Origin: an uncultured Methylobacillus sp.
Lineage (GTDB): Bacteria; Pseudomonadota; Gammaproteobacteria; Burkholderiales; Methylophilaceae
Assembly (NCBI GenBank): GCA_946478865.1
Contig: CAMLDO010000001.1
Coordinates: 62,001-126,000, forward strand
Direction of reading: 5' to 3'
Length of the DNA stretch: 64,000 nt
How positions within the stretch are numbered: position 1 is the stretch's first letter; each line of letters starts with the position of its first letter. Under the pieces are notes generated by a model. It did not search any database and was not told the DNA's origin. It worked only from the letters and a program-made list of their open reading frames with translations. A program made the translations under genes and the position numbers. This document shows positions 28,819-36,399 of the stretch, piece after piece.

Positions 28819-29286
28819 TCAAGCGCGCTGGACGGGCGCTGGGTGGTCGGTTACCTGCCGCAGCACGAAGCTGGTATGCACGCCGGTCACCCCGGTAATC
28901 CGCGTGATCTTGTTGAGCAGGAGGTCCTGGTAGCCATCCATGTCCTTCACCACTACCTTGAGCTGATAATCGGACTGCTGGCCGGTGATCAGCAGGCATT
29001 CCAGTACTTCGGGGATATCGGCAATGCTCGCCTCGAAATTGGCAAAGCGCTCCGGCGTGTGCTGGTCCATGGAAATCCCGATGAGCGCCATGAGCGATAA
29101 GCCCAGCTTTTTTGCATCCAGCACCGCTCGGTAGCCCTTGATCAGCCCGTTTTCTTCCAATGCGCGTACCCGTCGCAAGCACGGAGCAGGCGACAGACCG
29201 ATGCGGTCGGCGAGATCCTGGTTGCTGATGCGCCCCTCGGCCTGCAGGATGTCGAGGATGAGCCTGTCGTAGCGGTCAAGATTCAT
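28819..29286 (-). CDS. Lrp/AsnC family transcriptional regulator
   Basis: The 155-aa protein has an N-terminal helix-turn-helix (RISNQDLADRIGLSPAPCLRRVRALEE, about residues 19-45) and a C-terminal RAM/ligand-binding domain starting near residue 65. Length and the LDRYDRLILDILQ opening match Lrp rather than the shorter AsnC-type forms. It is transcribed away from leuA, with a strongly AT-rich spacer of 164 bases that holds a tandem 30-bp repeat; this suggests it controls leuA, itself, or both. It converges with the XoxF-like gene with only nine bases between the stops and no terminator visible. Confidence 0.93.
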   Translation of the reverse strand: MNLDRYDRLILDILQAEGRISNQDLADRIGLSPAPCLRRVRALEENGLIKGYRAVLDAKKLGLSLMALIGISMDQHTPERFANFEASIADIPEVLECLLITGQQSDYQLKVVVKDMDGYQDLLLNKITRITGVTGVHTSFVLRQVTDHPAPVQRA

Positions 29287-29296
29287 GGTTAATTTT

Positions 29297-29356
29297 CAAT
29301 TAATTTAATATCAAGCAATATTATTCCAATTAAATTTTAATTAGGAAATATTATTT
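29297..29356. promoter_or_regulatory. AT-rich Lrp-leuA intergenic regulatory region with tandem 30-bp repeat
   Basis: Two adjacent 30-bp units (29297-29326 and 29327-29356) agree at 22 of 30 positions. Both start CAATTAA and both carry AATATTATT at the same place. A TATAAT at 29358-29363 follows directly and may be the leuA -10 box, though its -35 is weak. The whole spacer is far more AT-rich than its surroundings. Lrp dimers bind cooperatively at about 30-bp steps, so the units are candidate operators. Confidence 0.55.
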
Positions 29357-29450
29357 CTATAATTATTGAATTATGGATATATAACGCAATAGTATTTTTC
29401 CCGAAATCTTTACCATGATGGCTATCAAATTAATTCTTTTGGGAGCCGTT

Positions 29451-31145
29451 ATGTTGCAGCAGCCTTCAGCAAAATATCGCCCGTTCGCGCCGGTGCAACT
29501 GGCTGATCGTACGTGGCCTAGCCAGGTCATCACGCAACCGCCGATCTGGATGAGCACCGACTTGCGTGATGGCAACCAGTCCTTGTTCGAGCCGATGGAC
29601 AGCGAGAAAAAGCTGCGCATGTTCAAGATGCTGTGCCAGATCGGTTTCAAGGAAATCGAGGTGGCGTTCCCGGCTGCATCGCAAACCGATTTCAATTTCG
29701 TGCGCACACTCATCGAGCAGCGGCACGTGCCAGATGATGTGACGATCGAGGTGCTCACCCAGGCACGCGAGCACTTGATCCGCCGCACCATGGAATCCGT
29801 TCGCGGCGCACGGCGCGCGATTGTCCATGTCTACAACGCGACTTCGCAGCCGTTCCGCGAGATCGTGTTCGGCATGAGCAAGGCCGAAGTGGTGGCGATG
29901 GCGGTAAATGCGGTGAGCCTCGTCAAGACTCTCGCGGCCGAGATGCCGGAAACCGAGATCGTGCTCGAATACAGCCCCGAAACCTTTACCGCCACCGAGC
30001 TCGATTTCGCGCTCGAGGTATGCAATGCGGTGACGGGGGCATGGGACGCGACGCCGGAGCGCAAGATCATCCTTAACTTGCCGACCACGGTGGAAGTCGC
30101 GACACCCAATGTCTATGCCGACCAGATCGAATGGATGCACCGCAACCTCGACAGGCGCGACAGCATCATCCTCAGCCTGCATCCGCACAACGACCGCGGC
30201 ACAGCCGTGGCCGCCGCCGAACTGGGCTTGATGGCGGGCGCGGACCGCCTCGAGGGCTGTCTGTTCGGCAATGGCGAGCGCACCGGCAATGTCGACCTGG
30301 TGACGGTCGCGCTCAATATGTATACGCAGGGGATTCAACCCGGGCTCGATTTTGCCGATATCAATAATGTGGCCCGCAATGTCGAGCACTGTACCCAGTT
30401 GCCGATACACCCGCGCCATCCTTATGTGGGTGATCTCGTTTTCACGGCCTTCTCCGGCTCCCACCAGGACGCCATCAAGAAAGGATTCGCCGCTCAAAAG
30501 GCTGGCGAGCCGTGGAACGTGCCTTATCTGCCGATCGACCCGGCCGATATCGGCCGCAGCTACGATTCGGTGATCCGGGTCAATAGCCAGTCCGGCAAGG
30601 GTGGCATCGCCTACCTGCTGGAAACGCGCTACGGCATCGTGCTGCCGCGCCGTTTGCAGGTGGAGTTTTCCGGTGTGGTGCAGCGCCATACCGATGCGCA
30701 CGGCAACGAAATGAATGCCGCGGAAATCTGGCAGCTGTTCTCGGACACCTATTTCGCGCCTGCAGTACCGGCGATACGCTACCGCGAGCATCATCTGTTC
30801 GAGCATGGCGAGGCGCAAGGCATCCGGCTGTCGGTCGATATTGACGGCATCCCGCATCTGCTGAGCGGAGAGGGTAACGGCCCGATCGATGCGGCGGTGC
30901 ACGCACTGCGCGGCGCGGGCATTGCGGTCCAGGTGCGCAGTTACGAGGAGCGTTCGATGGCGGCCAGTGTCGATGGCGGCGAAGCGCAAGCATGCGCGTT
31001 TGTTGAAGTCATCTCGCAGGGGCGCGAGTTCTACGGGGTCGGCATGGATGCCAATATCGTCACCGCCTCGATCAAGGCGATCGTGAGCGGGGTGCATCGT
31101 AGCCGTGAATATGCGTCCGAAGAGGTCGCCCAGCTGTCGGCCTGA
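29451..31145 (+). CDS. leuA: 2-isopropylmalate synthase, long (yeast/actinobacterial) type
   Basis: The 564-aa enzyme catalyses the first committed step of leucine synthesis, condensing acetyl-CoA with 2-oxoisovalerate. The TIM-barrel domain carries [14 protein letters not shown] and the metal ligands of [11 protein letters not shown] (around residue 245). A C-terminal LeuA dimer/allosteric domain follows, for leucine feedback. The sequence is of the long LeuA class (TIGR00970-like), which starts with a characteristic KYRPF segment, rather than the shorter LeuA of E. coli. Start 29451 has GGGAG at 29441-29445; an ATG at 29415 lies inside the AT-rich leader. It is a single gene ending at a strong bidirectional terminator. 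Confidence 0.94.
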   Translation: MLQQPSAKYRPFAPVQLADRTWPSQVITQPPIWMSTDLRDGNQSLFEPMDSEKKLRMFKMLCQIGFKEIEVAFPAASQTDFNFVRTLIEQRHVPDDVTIEVLTQAREHLIRRTMESVRGARRAIVHVYNATSQPFREIVFGMSKAEVVAMAVNAVSLVKTLAAEMPETEIVLEYSPETFTATELDFALEVCNAVTGAWDATPERKIILNLPTTVEVATPNVYADQIEWMHRNLDRRDSIILSLHPHNDRGTAVAAAELGLMAGADRLEGCLFGNGERTGNVDLVTVALNMYTQGIQPGLDFADINNVARNVEHCTQLPIHPRHPYVGDLVFTAFSGSHQDAIKKGFAAQKAGEPWNVPYLPIDPADIGRSYDSVIRVNSQSGKGGIAYLLETRYGIVLPRRLQVEFSGVVQRHTDAHGNEMNAAEIWQLFSDTYFAPAVPAIRYREHHLFEHGEAQGIRLSVDIDGIPHLLSGEGNGPIDAAVHALRGAGIAVQVRSYEERSMAASVDGGEAQACAFVEVISQGREFYGVGMDANIVTASIKAIVSGVHRSREYASEEVAQLSA

Positions 31146-31165
31146 GCGATCCCGAAGCCAAAAAA

Positions 31166-31190
31166 CAAAAGGGCCGTTGAGGCCCTTTTG
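31166..31190. terminator. Bidirectional terminator between leuA and efp
   Basis: A perfect 10-bp stem, CAAAAGGGCC (31166-31175) and GGCCCTTTTG (31181-31190), encloses the loop GTTGA. The A/T arms let it work for both convergent genes. Confidence 0.9.
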
Positions 31191-31213
31191 TCATGCAGAG
31201 AGGAAACGCGGAA

Positions 31214-31771
31214 TTACTTCACGCGGTTCTTGTATTCCAGCGTGCGGGTGTCGATTTCGATCTTGTCGCCGATTTCGACGAACAGCGGCACCGGGAGTTC
31301 GAAACCGGTGTTGATCTTGGCCGGCTTCATGACCTTGCCGGAGGTGTCGCCCTTGACAGCGGGTTCGGTGTACACCACTTCGCGCACCAGCGAGTTCGCC
31401 AGTTCGACGGAGATGGGTTTGCCATTGTAGAACACCACTTCGCAGGGCATGCCATCTTCCAGGAACTTGAGCGCGTCTTCCATGGTTTCGGCTTCGACTT
31501 CGTACTGGTTGTACTCGGCGTCCATGAACACGTACATCGGATCAGCGAAGTAGGAGTAGGTCACGTCCTTCTTTTCCAGAACCACGACGTCGAACTTGTC
31601 GTCGGCCTTGAACACGGATTCGCTCGGGGATTCGGTGAGCAGGTTCTTGTACTTCATCTTCACGACGGAAGAGTTGCGGCCGGACTTGCTGAATTCGGCC
31701 TTCAGCACGACCATCGGGTCGTTGCCGATCATAAACACGTTACCAACGCGGAGTTCCTGGGCTGTTTTCAT
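31214..31771 (-). CDS. efp: Elongation factor P
   Basis: The 185-aa protein has the three beta-barrel domains of EF-P. The tip of domain I reads [11 protein letters not shown], placing Arg32 where E. coli has the lysine that is beta-lysylated. Arg32-type EF-P is activated by rhamnosylation through EarP, whose gene lies next to it. EF-P rescues ribosomes stalled at polyproline stretches. It is transcribed after greB and earP, and 39 bases separate it from earP. The terminator shared with leuA follows. Confidence 0.97.
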   Translation of the reverse strand: MKTAQELRVGNVFMIGNDPMVVLKAEFSKSGRNSSVVKMKYKNLLTESPSESVFKADDKFDVVVLEKKDVTYSYFADPMYVFMDAEYNQYEVEAETMEDALKFLEDGMPCEVVFYNGKPISVELANSLVREVVYTEPAVKGDTSGKVMKPAKINTGFELPVPLFVEIGDKIEIDTRTLEYKNRVK

Positions 31772-31810
31772 CTGATGTCTCGCGGAGTTCGAGGATTAAA
31801 AAGGGGCGCA

Positions 31811-32953
31811 TTATACCCGATTATTGCAAAAAATCACTAGCTTAGATGCAAGGTCGGGCTGCGCGAAATAATGCTCCGCCCAGCCTTCCGCGTTGGCCTC
31901 GAAGGCCTTGCGATGGCGGATGAAATCCTTCCAGGAAAACTCGCCGAAGTGGTTCCAGCCGCGCTGAAAGGCGCGCATTGCGGTCGCAGCCGGCTCGGTG
32001 ATCATGAGGCAGTAGAGGTCGAGGAAAGCCTCCAGCTTGGGGCGATGCGCGTCGTCCTCCTGCGGATAGATCTGCCACACCAGCGGCGTGCCCGCCCATT
32101 GCGCGCGCACGAAGGAGTCCTCGCCGCGCACGAAATTGAGGTCGCACAGCCACAGCAACTGGTCGTAGTCCTCCTGTCGCACGAAGGGCAGCACGTGCAG
32201 CGTGAGATTGCCGCGCTGGCGTACATCGCCGGCTTGCAGGATGTCTTCTCCGAAGTGTTCCGCCGCCTGTGCCAGCGGCTTGCCGACCGGCAACAGGCTG
32301 CGTACCGGAACCTCCGAAGCTTCCCATTGCGCCAGCAGTTCACGGATCGGAGCCGTATCGTAGCTGAACAGCGAAACCAGCAATTCGCCCGAGTCGGCAG
32401 GCGGCAGCCCGAGCGTGGCCCGGAACGCTTCCGGCGCCGCGCGGAAAGCATCGCGCCTTTCCAGCAAGCCTGCCTCGCGCAGCAGGTTGCCGGTACCGTC
32501 GGTGAAGCCGGGGAAGAAGAAATACTTGGTGAGCTTGAGGTAGGGGTGAGGCGAAGGCAGGGCATGGCAGCTTTCCACCCACGCTTCGGCGCTCAGATAT
32601 TCCAGGTTGATCCAGACCGGCAGCACGGGCCGGCTCGCCATCGCATGTTCGTAGACCATGGGCAGGGCGCAGCCGAAGGCTTCGATCACGACATCAGCAG
32701 GTTCTACCAGAGGGAAATCCTGCTCCCAGCGGCAGATCTCCACGCCGCAGGCGATTTGTCGCTCCTGTGCCGGGTCGATTTCCGGATGCAGCGGCTGCAT
32801 GCGGGCAATATCATCCACCCACAGCCGCACGGCGAGGCCGTGTTCTTCGACCAGTTGCCGCGCGAGACGCCAGCAGACGCCGATGTCGCCGAAGTTATCG
32901 ATGACCGCGCAAAAGATGTCCCAGCGGAGGCGATTGCCAGCGTTGACCATCAT
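31811..32953 (-). CDS. earP: EF-P arginine-32 rhamnosyltransferase EarP
   Basis: The 380-aa GT-B glycosyltransferase (formerly DUF2331) uses dTDP-rhamnose to modify Arg32 of EF-P. The conserved active-site segment FCAVIDNFGDIG near the N-terminus carries the two essential Asp residues, and NFVRGEDSFVRAQWAGTP carries the conserved Glu. Both are intact. Two consecutive ATG codons (32953 and 32950) can serve as start. The first directly abuts the stop of greB, so the two genes are probably coupled. The gene sits right upstream of its substrate gene efp, the usual arrangement in betaproteobacteria. Confidence 0.96.
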   Translation of the reverse strand: MMVNAGNRLRWDIFCAVIDNFGDIGVCWRLARQLVEEHGLAVRLWVDDIARMQPLHPEIDPAQERQIACGVEICRWEQDFPLVEPADVVIEAFGCALPMVYEHAMASRPVLPVWINLEYLSAEAWVESCHALPSPHPYLKLTKYFFFPGFTDGTGNLLREAGLLERRDAFRAAPEAFRATLGLPPADSGELLVSLFSYDTAPIRELLAQWEASEVPVRSLLPVGKPLAQAAEHFGEDILQAGDVRQRGNLTLHVLPFVRQEDYDQLLWLCDLNFVRGEDSFVRAQWAGTPLVWQIYPQEDDAHRPKLEAFLDLYCLMITEPAATAMRAFQRGWNHFGEFSWKDFIRHRKAFEANAEGWAEHYFAQPDLASKLVIFCNNRV

Positions 32954-33445
32954 TCAGTCGCGCGCGGTATAGCTGACGGCGATCACTTCGAACTCCTCCT
33001 CACCGCCCGGTGTTTCCAGCCTAACGGTGTCGCCTTCGCCCTTTTTCATCAAGGCCTTGGCCAGAGGCGAGATCCAGCTGATGTAGCCTTTGCCCGGGTC
33101 GAGTTCGTCCTGACCCACGATGCGGTAGGTGTGTTCGGTGTCGTGCGAGACGGAGTAGAGCGTGACCCATGCACCGAAGAAGATCTTGTCCAGCCCTTGC
33201 TGCCGGGCCGGATCGACCACTTCGGCCGCATCCATGCGCTTCATGAGGAAGCGCAGGCGCGAGTCGATCTGGCGCAAACGCTTCTTGCCGTAGATGTAGT
33301 CGCCGTTTTCGCTGCGGTCGCCATTGCTCGCGGCCCAGGCCACGTCCGCGACCACCTTGGGGCGCTCCACCTTGTAGAGCTGGTCGAATTCGTCCTTGAG
33401 CCGGGCGTAGCCTTCCGGCGTGATGTAGTTCTTGTATTCAGCCAT
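32954..33445 (-). CDS. greB: Transcription elongation factor GreB
   Basis: The 163-aa protein has an N-terminal coiled-coil with the tip acidic residues in NGDRSENGDYIYGKKRLRQIDSRLRFL (about residues 41-67), followed by an FKBP-like C-terminal domain (ISPLAKALMKKGEGDTV). The YGKKRLREID-type segment distinguishes GreB from GreA. It binds the secondary channel of RNA polymerase and stimulates cleavage of backtracked transcripts. Its start shares one base with the stop of the upstream GGDEF-EAL gene, and earP begins directly at its end, so the four genes to efp look like one transcription unit. Confidence 0.95.
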   Translation of the reverse strand: MAEYKNYITPEGYARLKDEFDQLYKVERPKVVADVAWAASNGDRSENGDYIYGKKRLRQIDSRLRFLMKRMDAAEVVDPARQQGLDKIFFGAWVTLYSVSHDTEHTYRIVGQDELDPGKGYISWISPLAKALMKKGEGDTVRLETPGGEEEFEVIAVSYTARD

Positions 33446-36327
33446 TACCTGGATTCTTGCGATGACTTTGTCAGTTTGGTGCGCAGCAGTTTCTCGAACT
33501 CGCTCGGCGGGACCGGCTTGCCGATGTGGTAGCCCTGCGCCTGGTCGCAGCCGAGTTGCTGAAGCAGGGTGAGGATATGTTCGTCCTCGACGCCTTCGGC
33601 GAGCACTTCGAGGCCGAGATTATGCGCCAGTTCCACTGTTGAACGCACGATGATCGCATCGAGTTCGTCCACGAGCATGTCCTTGACGAAGGACTGGTCG
33701 ATCTTGAGCTTGTCCACCTCCAACTGCTTGAGATAGGAGAGGTTGGAGTAGCCGGTACCGTAGTCGTCGATGGAGAGCCGGACGCCGATCGCGTTGAGGC
33801 GGTTGAGCTGCTGGCGCGTGTGTTGGGTGTCCTGGATCAGTACCGATTCGGTGAGCTCGATTTCCAGATAGGTCGGGTCCAGGCCTGACTGGGCGAGCGC
33901 GTCGTTGACGCTGTCGAGGATGCGGCCGCGCTTGAATTGCAGTGCCGAGATGTTGACCGCGATGGTGATGGCGGGCAGGCCGGCCTCCTGCCAGGCGCGT
34001 GCCTGACGACAGGCTTCGCGCAGTACCCAGGCGTCGATATTGAGGATGAAGCCGGTTTCCTCCGCGAGCGGGATGAACTTGGCCGGAGGCACCCAGCCGT
34101 CTTCCTTGCTTTTCCAGCGCAGCAGCGCCTCGCAGCCGATGATGGCGTGATCCTTGAGCGAGATCAGCGGCTGGAAATGCAGTTCGAACTCGCCGTTTTC
34201 CATCGCGAGGCGCAGCTTGTTCTGCAGCTTGAGCCGCTCTGCTGCGTTGGCATTCATCGATTCATCGTAGAAGTGGCAGTTGTTGCGGCCGCTTTCCTTG
34301 GCGTGATACATCGCGGTGTCGGCGTTCTGCATCAACGTTGCGATCTCGCGCCCGTCCTCGGGATAAATGCTCACGCCGATGCTGAACGAGGTCGAAAGCT
34401 GGTGTCCGTCGATCACGAAGGGCTCGCGCAACGTGTCTAGGATTTTCTCGGCGATTGCCAGCACGGCATTGCTGTCCGCGATGTCCGGCAGCACGATCAC
34501 GAACTCGTCGCCGCCTTGTCGGCTGATGGTGTCGGTTTCACGCACGCAGGCCTTGAGCCGCTCGACTACCGCGATCAGCAGATGGTCGCCGACATGGTGG
34601 CCGAGGCTGTCGTTCACCTGCTTGAAGCGGTCGAGGTCGAGGAACATCAGCGCGACCCGGTGCTTTTCGCGCTCCGCGAGATTGACCGCCTGCTGCAGGC
34701 GGTCGAGCAGCAGTAAACGATTGGGCAGCTTGGTGAGAGTGTCGTGATGCGCGAGAAACTCGATATGCTTCAGCGTCGCCTTGTGTTCGCTGATATCGGC
34801 AAAGATGGCGACGAAGTGCGTCAGCTTGCCAGCATTGTCGCGGATGGCGCTGATATTGGTCCACAGCGGGAAAATTTCCCCGTTCTTGCGCCTGTTCCAC
34901 AACTCTCCCTGCCACGAGTCGCGCACCTGCAGGCTTTCCCACATGTTGTGGAAGAACGCTGCGTCGTGCCGGCCGGAGGCGAGCATCGACGGATCCTGCC
35001 CGATCACTTCGTCCTGGGTAAAGCCGGTCACGTCGCTGAAGGCGCGGTTTACCGAAACGATGCGATTTTCCGCATCGGTGATGACAATGGCTTCGCGCGT
35101 GCTTTCGATCACCTGGCCGGTCAGCCGCAGATGGTCTTCCGCTTTCTTGATGCTGGTAATGTCCTGCAGCGTTTCGATGACCGCGATCAGCTTGCCGTCA
35201 TTGCCGTAGATAGGCGTGGCATCGAACATCAGGTAGCGGTCCTGGGCGTTCAGGTTGGAGAACCAGCCCTCGGCATGGATGCTGTTAGCATTGAACAGCG
35301 AAAGCTCGACCACCTGGTAGTACTGCCGGGCTTCCGCACCCTTGCCGTCCAGCACGAGATCGGCGAGGCAAGGGCGACGGTCTCCATGGAAACCGCGCCA
35401 TGCATCCTTGGTGCCGACGATATCCATGGCCTTGATTCCGGTCAGCAATTCACATGCGCGGTTCCAGATGATGACGCGGTGATCGTTGTCCAGGATGAAC
35501 AGCGGAATGGTGACGGACTGGATCACGTCTTCCGAGAATTTGCGCTCCCGGCGCAAGGCTTCCCGGTCGGCTGCCAGATCGTCGGCCATGCGATCGATGG
35601 CCTGTCCGAGCAGCCCGATTTCGTCCGGCTTGACCAGCCCGGAACGGGCGCTCATCTCCCCGCTGGCGATGCGGCTGGCGATGGCAACCAGATGCTCGGT
35701 ACGGCGGGTTACGAGGATATCGATCAGTAAACCCAGCATGAACGCCGCAGCCAGCGACAGGCCGAGAAAACGCAGCGCCTTGAAGGTGGCGTTCTGACGT
35801 GCCTCGGTGAGGGGAGTCATGAGGTCGTACTCGACGTACAGCGTTCCCCAGCGCTTTTGCTGTGTCAGCCCTGACTGGATGCCGAGCGGCAGCGTGTAAT
35901 ACCCGTAAAGCTCGCTTTCGTCCTGGTTGCCGAGGATTTCGCCCTGGCGCGTCTTGCGCACTCGCGAGGCGATTTCAGGGCTGAATTCCGACACCTGTTC
36001 TGCCGGATGCCCGATCCATTCGGGATTGGAACCCTGCAGCACCACATGTTCCTCGTCCGTCAGCAACAGCCGGCGGACATTCTTGTGCAGTGCGGCGACG
36101 GGAATGCGGCTTTCGCCCTGCAGCATGCTTTCGGAAAAGGAGTCGCTGGTGATCATCCCGTCCAGCTGCAACATCATGATATGCAGCATGGTGCGGTTTT
36201 CGCTGACGATGCGTTCGGAGGTGTCGCGCGCCTGGTCGATGGAAATCAGCAGGGCGACCACCATCGACAGGCTGATGAACGCCAGCGGAATCTGGATGCG
36301 TAATCGCGAAAAAAACGGAGGTGTCAC
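33445..36327 (-). CDS. Membrane PAS-PAS-GGDEF-EAL protein (cyclic di-GMP turnover)
   Basis: The 960-aa protein consists of an N-terminal helix (about 12-30), a periplasmic sensor region to about 180, a second helix (about 185-205) and a HAMP segment. Two PAS domains follow (about 265-385 and 395-515), then a GGDEF domain with an intact GGDEF at 605-609 and an upstream RETD that fits the inhibitory I-site. A C-terminal EAL domain has EAL at 733-735. Both catalytic halves look complete, so it could make or degrade cyclic di-GMP; many such hybrids act mainly as phosphodiesterases. The signal sensed is unknown. The gene is divergent from the AddB-like gene across a 72-base spacer with a perfect palindrome. 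Confidence 0.92.
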   Translation of the reverse strand: MTPPFFSRLRIQIPLAFISLSMVVALLISIDQARDTSERIVSENRTMLHIMMLQLDGMITSDSFSESMLQGESRIPVAALHKNVRRLLLTDEEHVVLQGSNPEWIGHPAEQVSEFSPEIASRVRKTRQGEILGNQDESELYGYYTLPLGIQSGLTQQKRWGTLYVEYDLMTPLTEARQNATFKALRFLGLSLAAAFMLGLLIDILVTRRTEHLVAIASRIASGEMSARSGLVKPDEIGLLGQAIDRMADDLAADREALRRERKFSEDVIQSVTIPLFILDNDHRVIIWNRACELLTGIKAMDIVGTKDAWRGFHGDRRPCLADLVLDGKGAEARQYYQVVELSLFNANSIHAEGWFSNLNAQDRYLMFDATPIYGNDGKLIAVIETLQDITSIKKAEDHLRLTGQVIESTREAIVITDAENRIVSVNRAFSDVTGFTQDEVIGQDPSMLASGRHDAAFFHNMWESLQVRDSWQGELWNRRKNGEIFPLWTNISAIRDNAGKLTHFVAIFADISEHKATLKHIEFLAHHDTLTKLPNRLLLLDRLQQAVNLAEREKHRVALMFLDLDRFKQVNDSLGHHVGDHLLIAVVERLKACVRETDTISRQGGDEFVIVLPDIADSNAVLAIAEKILDTLREPFVIDGHQLSTSFSIGVSIYPEDGREIATLMQNADTAMYHAKESGRNNCHFYDESMNANAAERLKLQNKLRLAMENGEFELHFQPLISLKDHAIIGCEALLRWKSKEDGWVPPAKFIPLAEETGFILNIDAWVLREACRQARAWQEAGLPAITIAVNISALQFKRGRILDSVNDALAQSGLDPTYLEIELTESVLIQDTQHTRQQLNRLNAIGVRLSIDDYGTGYSNLSYLKQLEVDKLKIDQSFVKDMLVDELDAIIVRSTVELAHNLGLEVLAEGVEDEHILTLLQQLGCDQAQGYHIGKPVPPSEFEKLLRTKLTKSSQESR

Positions 36328-36350
36328 GGTCGGCGCCCTAAACTTTAGTA

Positions 36351-36365
36351 ATACTTTTAAAGTAT
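36351..36365. promoter_or_regulatory. Palindrome in the divergent promoter region of the GGDEF-EAL and AddB-like genes
   Basis: ATACTTT-T-AAAGTAT is a perfect 7+7 inverted repeat with a one-base centre, set in an AT-rich 30-base stretch between two divergent genes. It could be an operator, or overlap the -10 boxes of one or both promoters. Confidence 0.4.
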
Positions 36366-36399
36366 CGTATCGAGTGCGCCTGAACCGTCAGGCAAGGTA

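Noticed and set aside
31871..33532. A 553-codon open frame on the + strand
   Set aside because: It is antisense to earP and greB, both clearly recognised.
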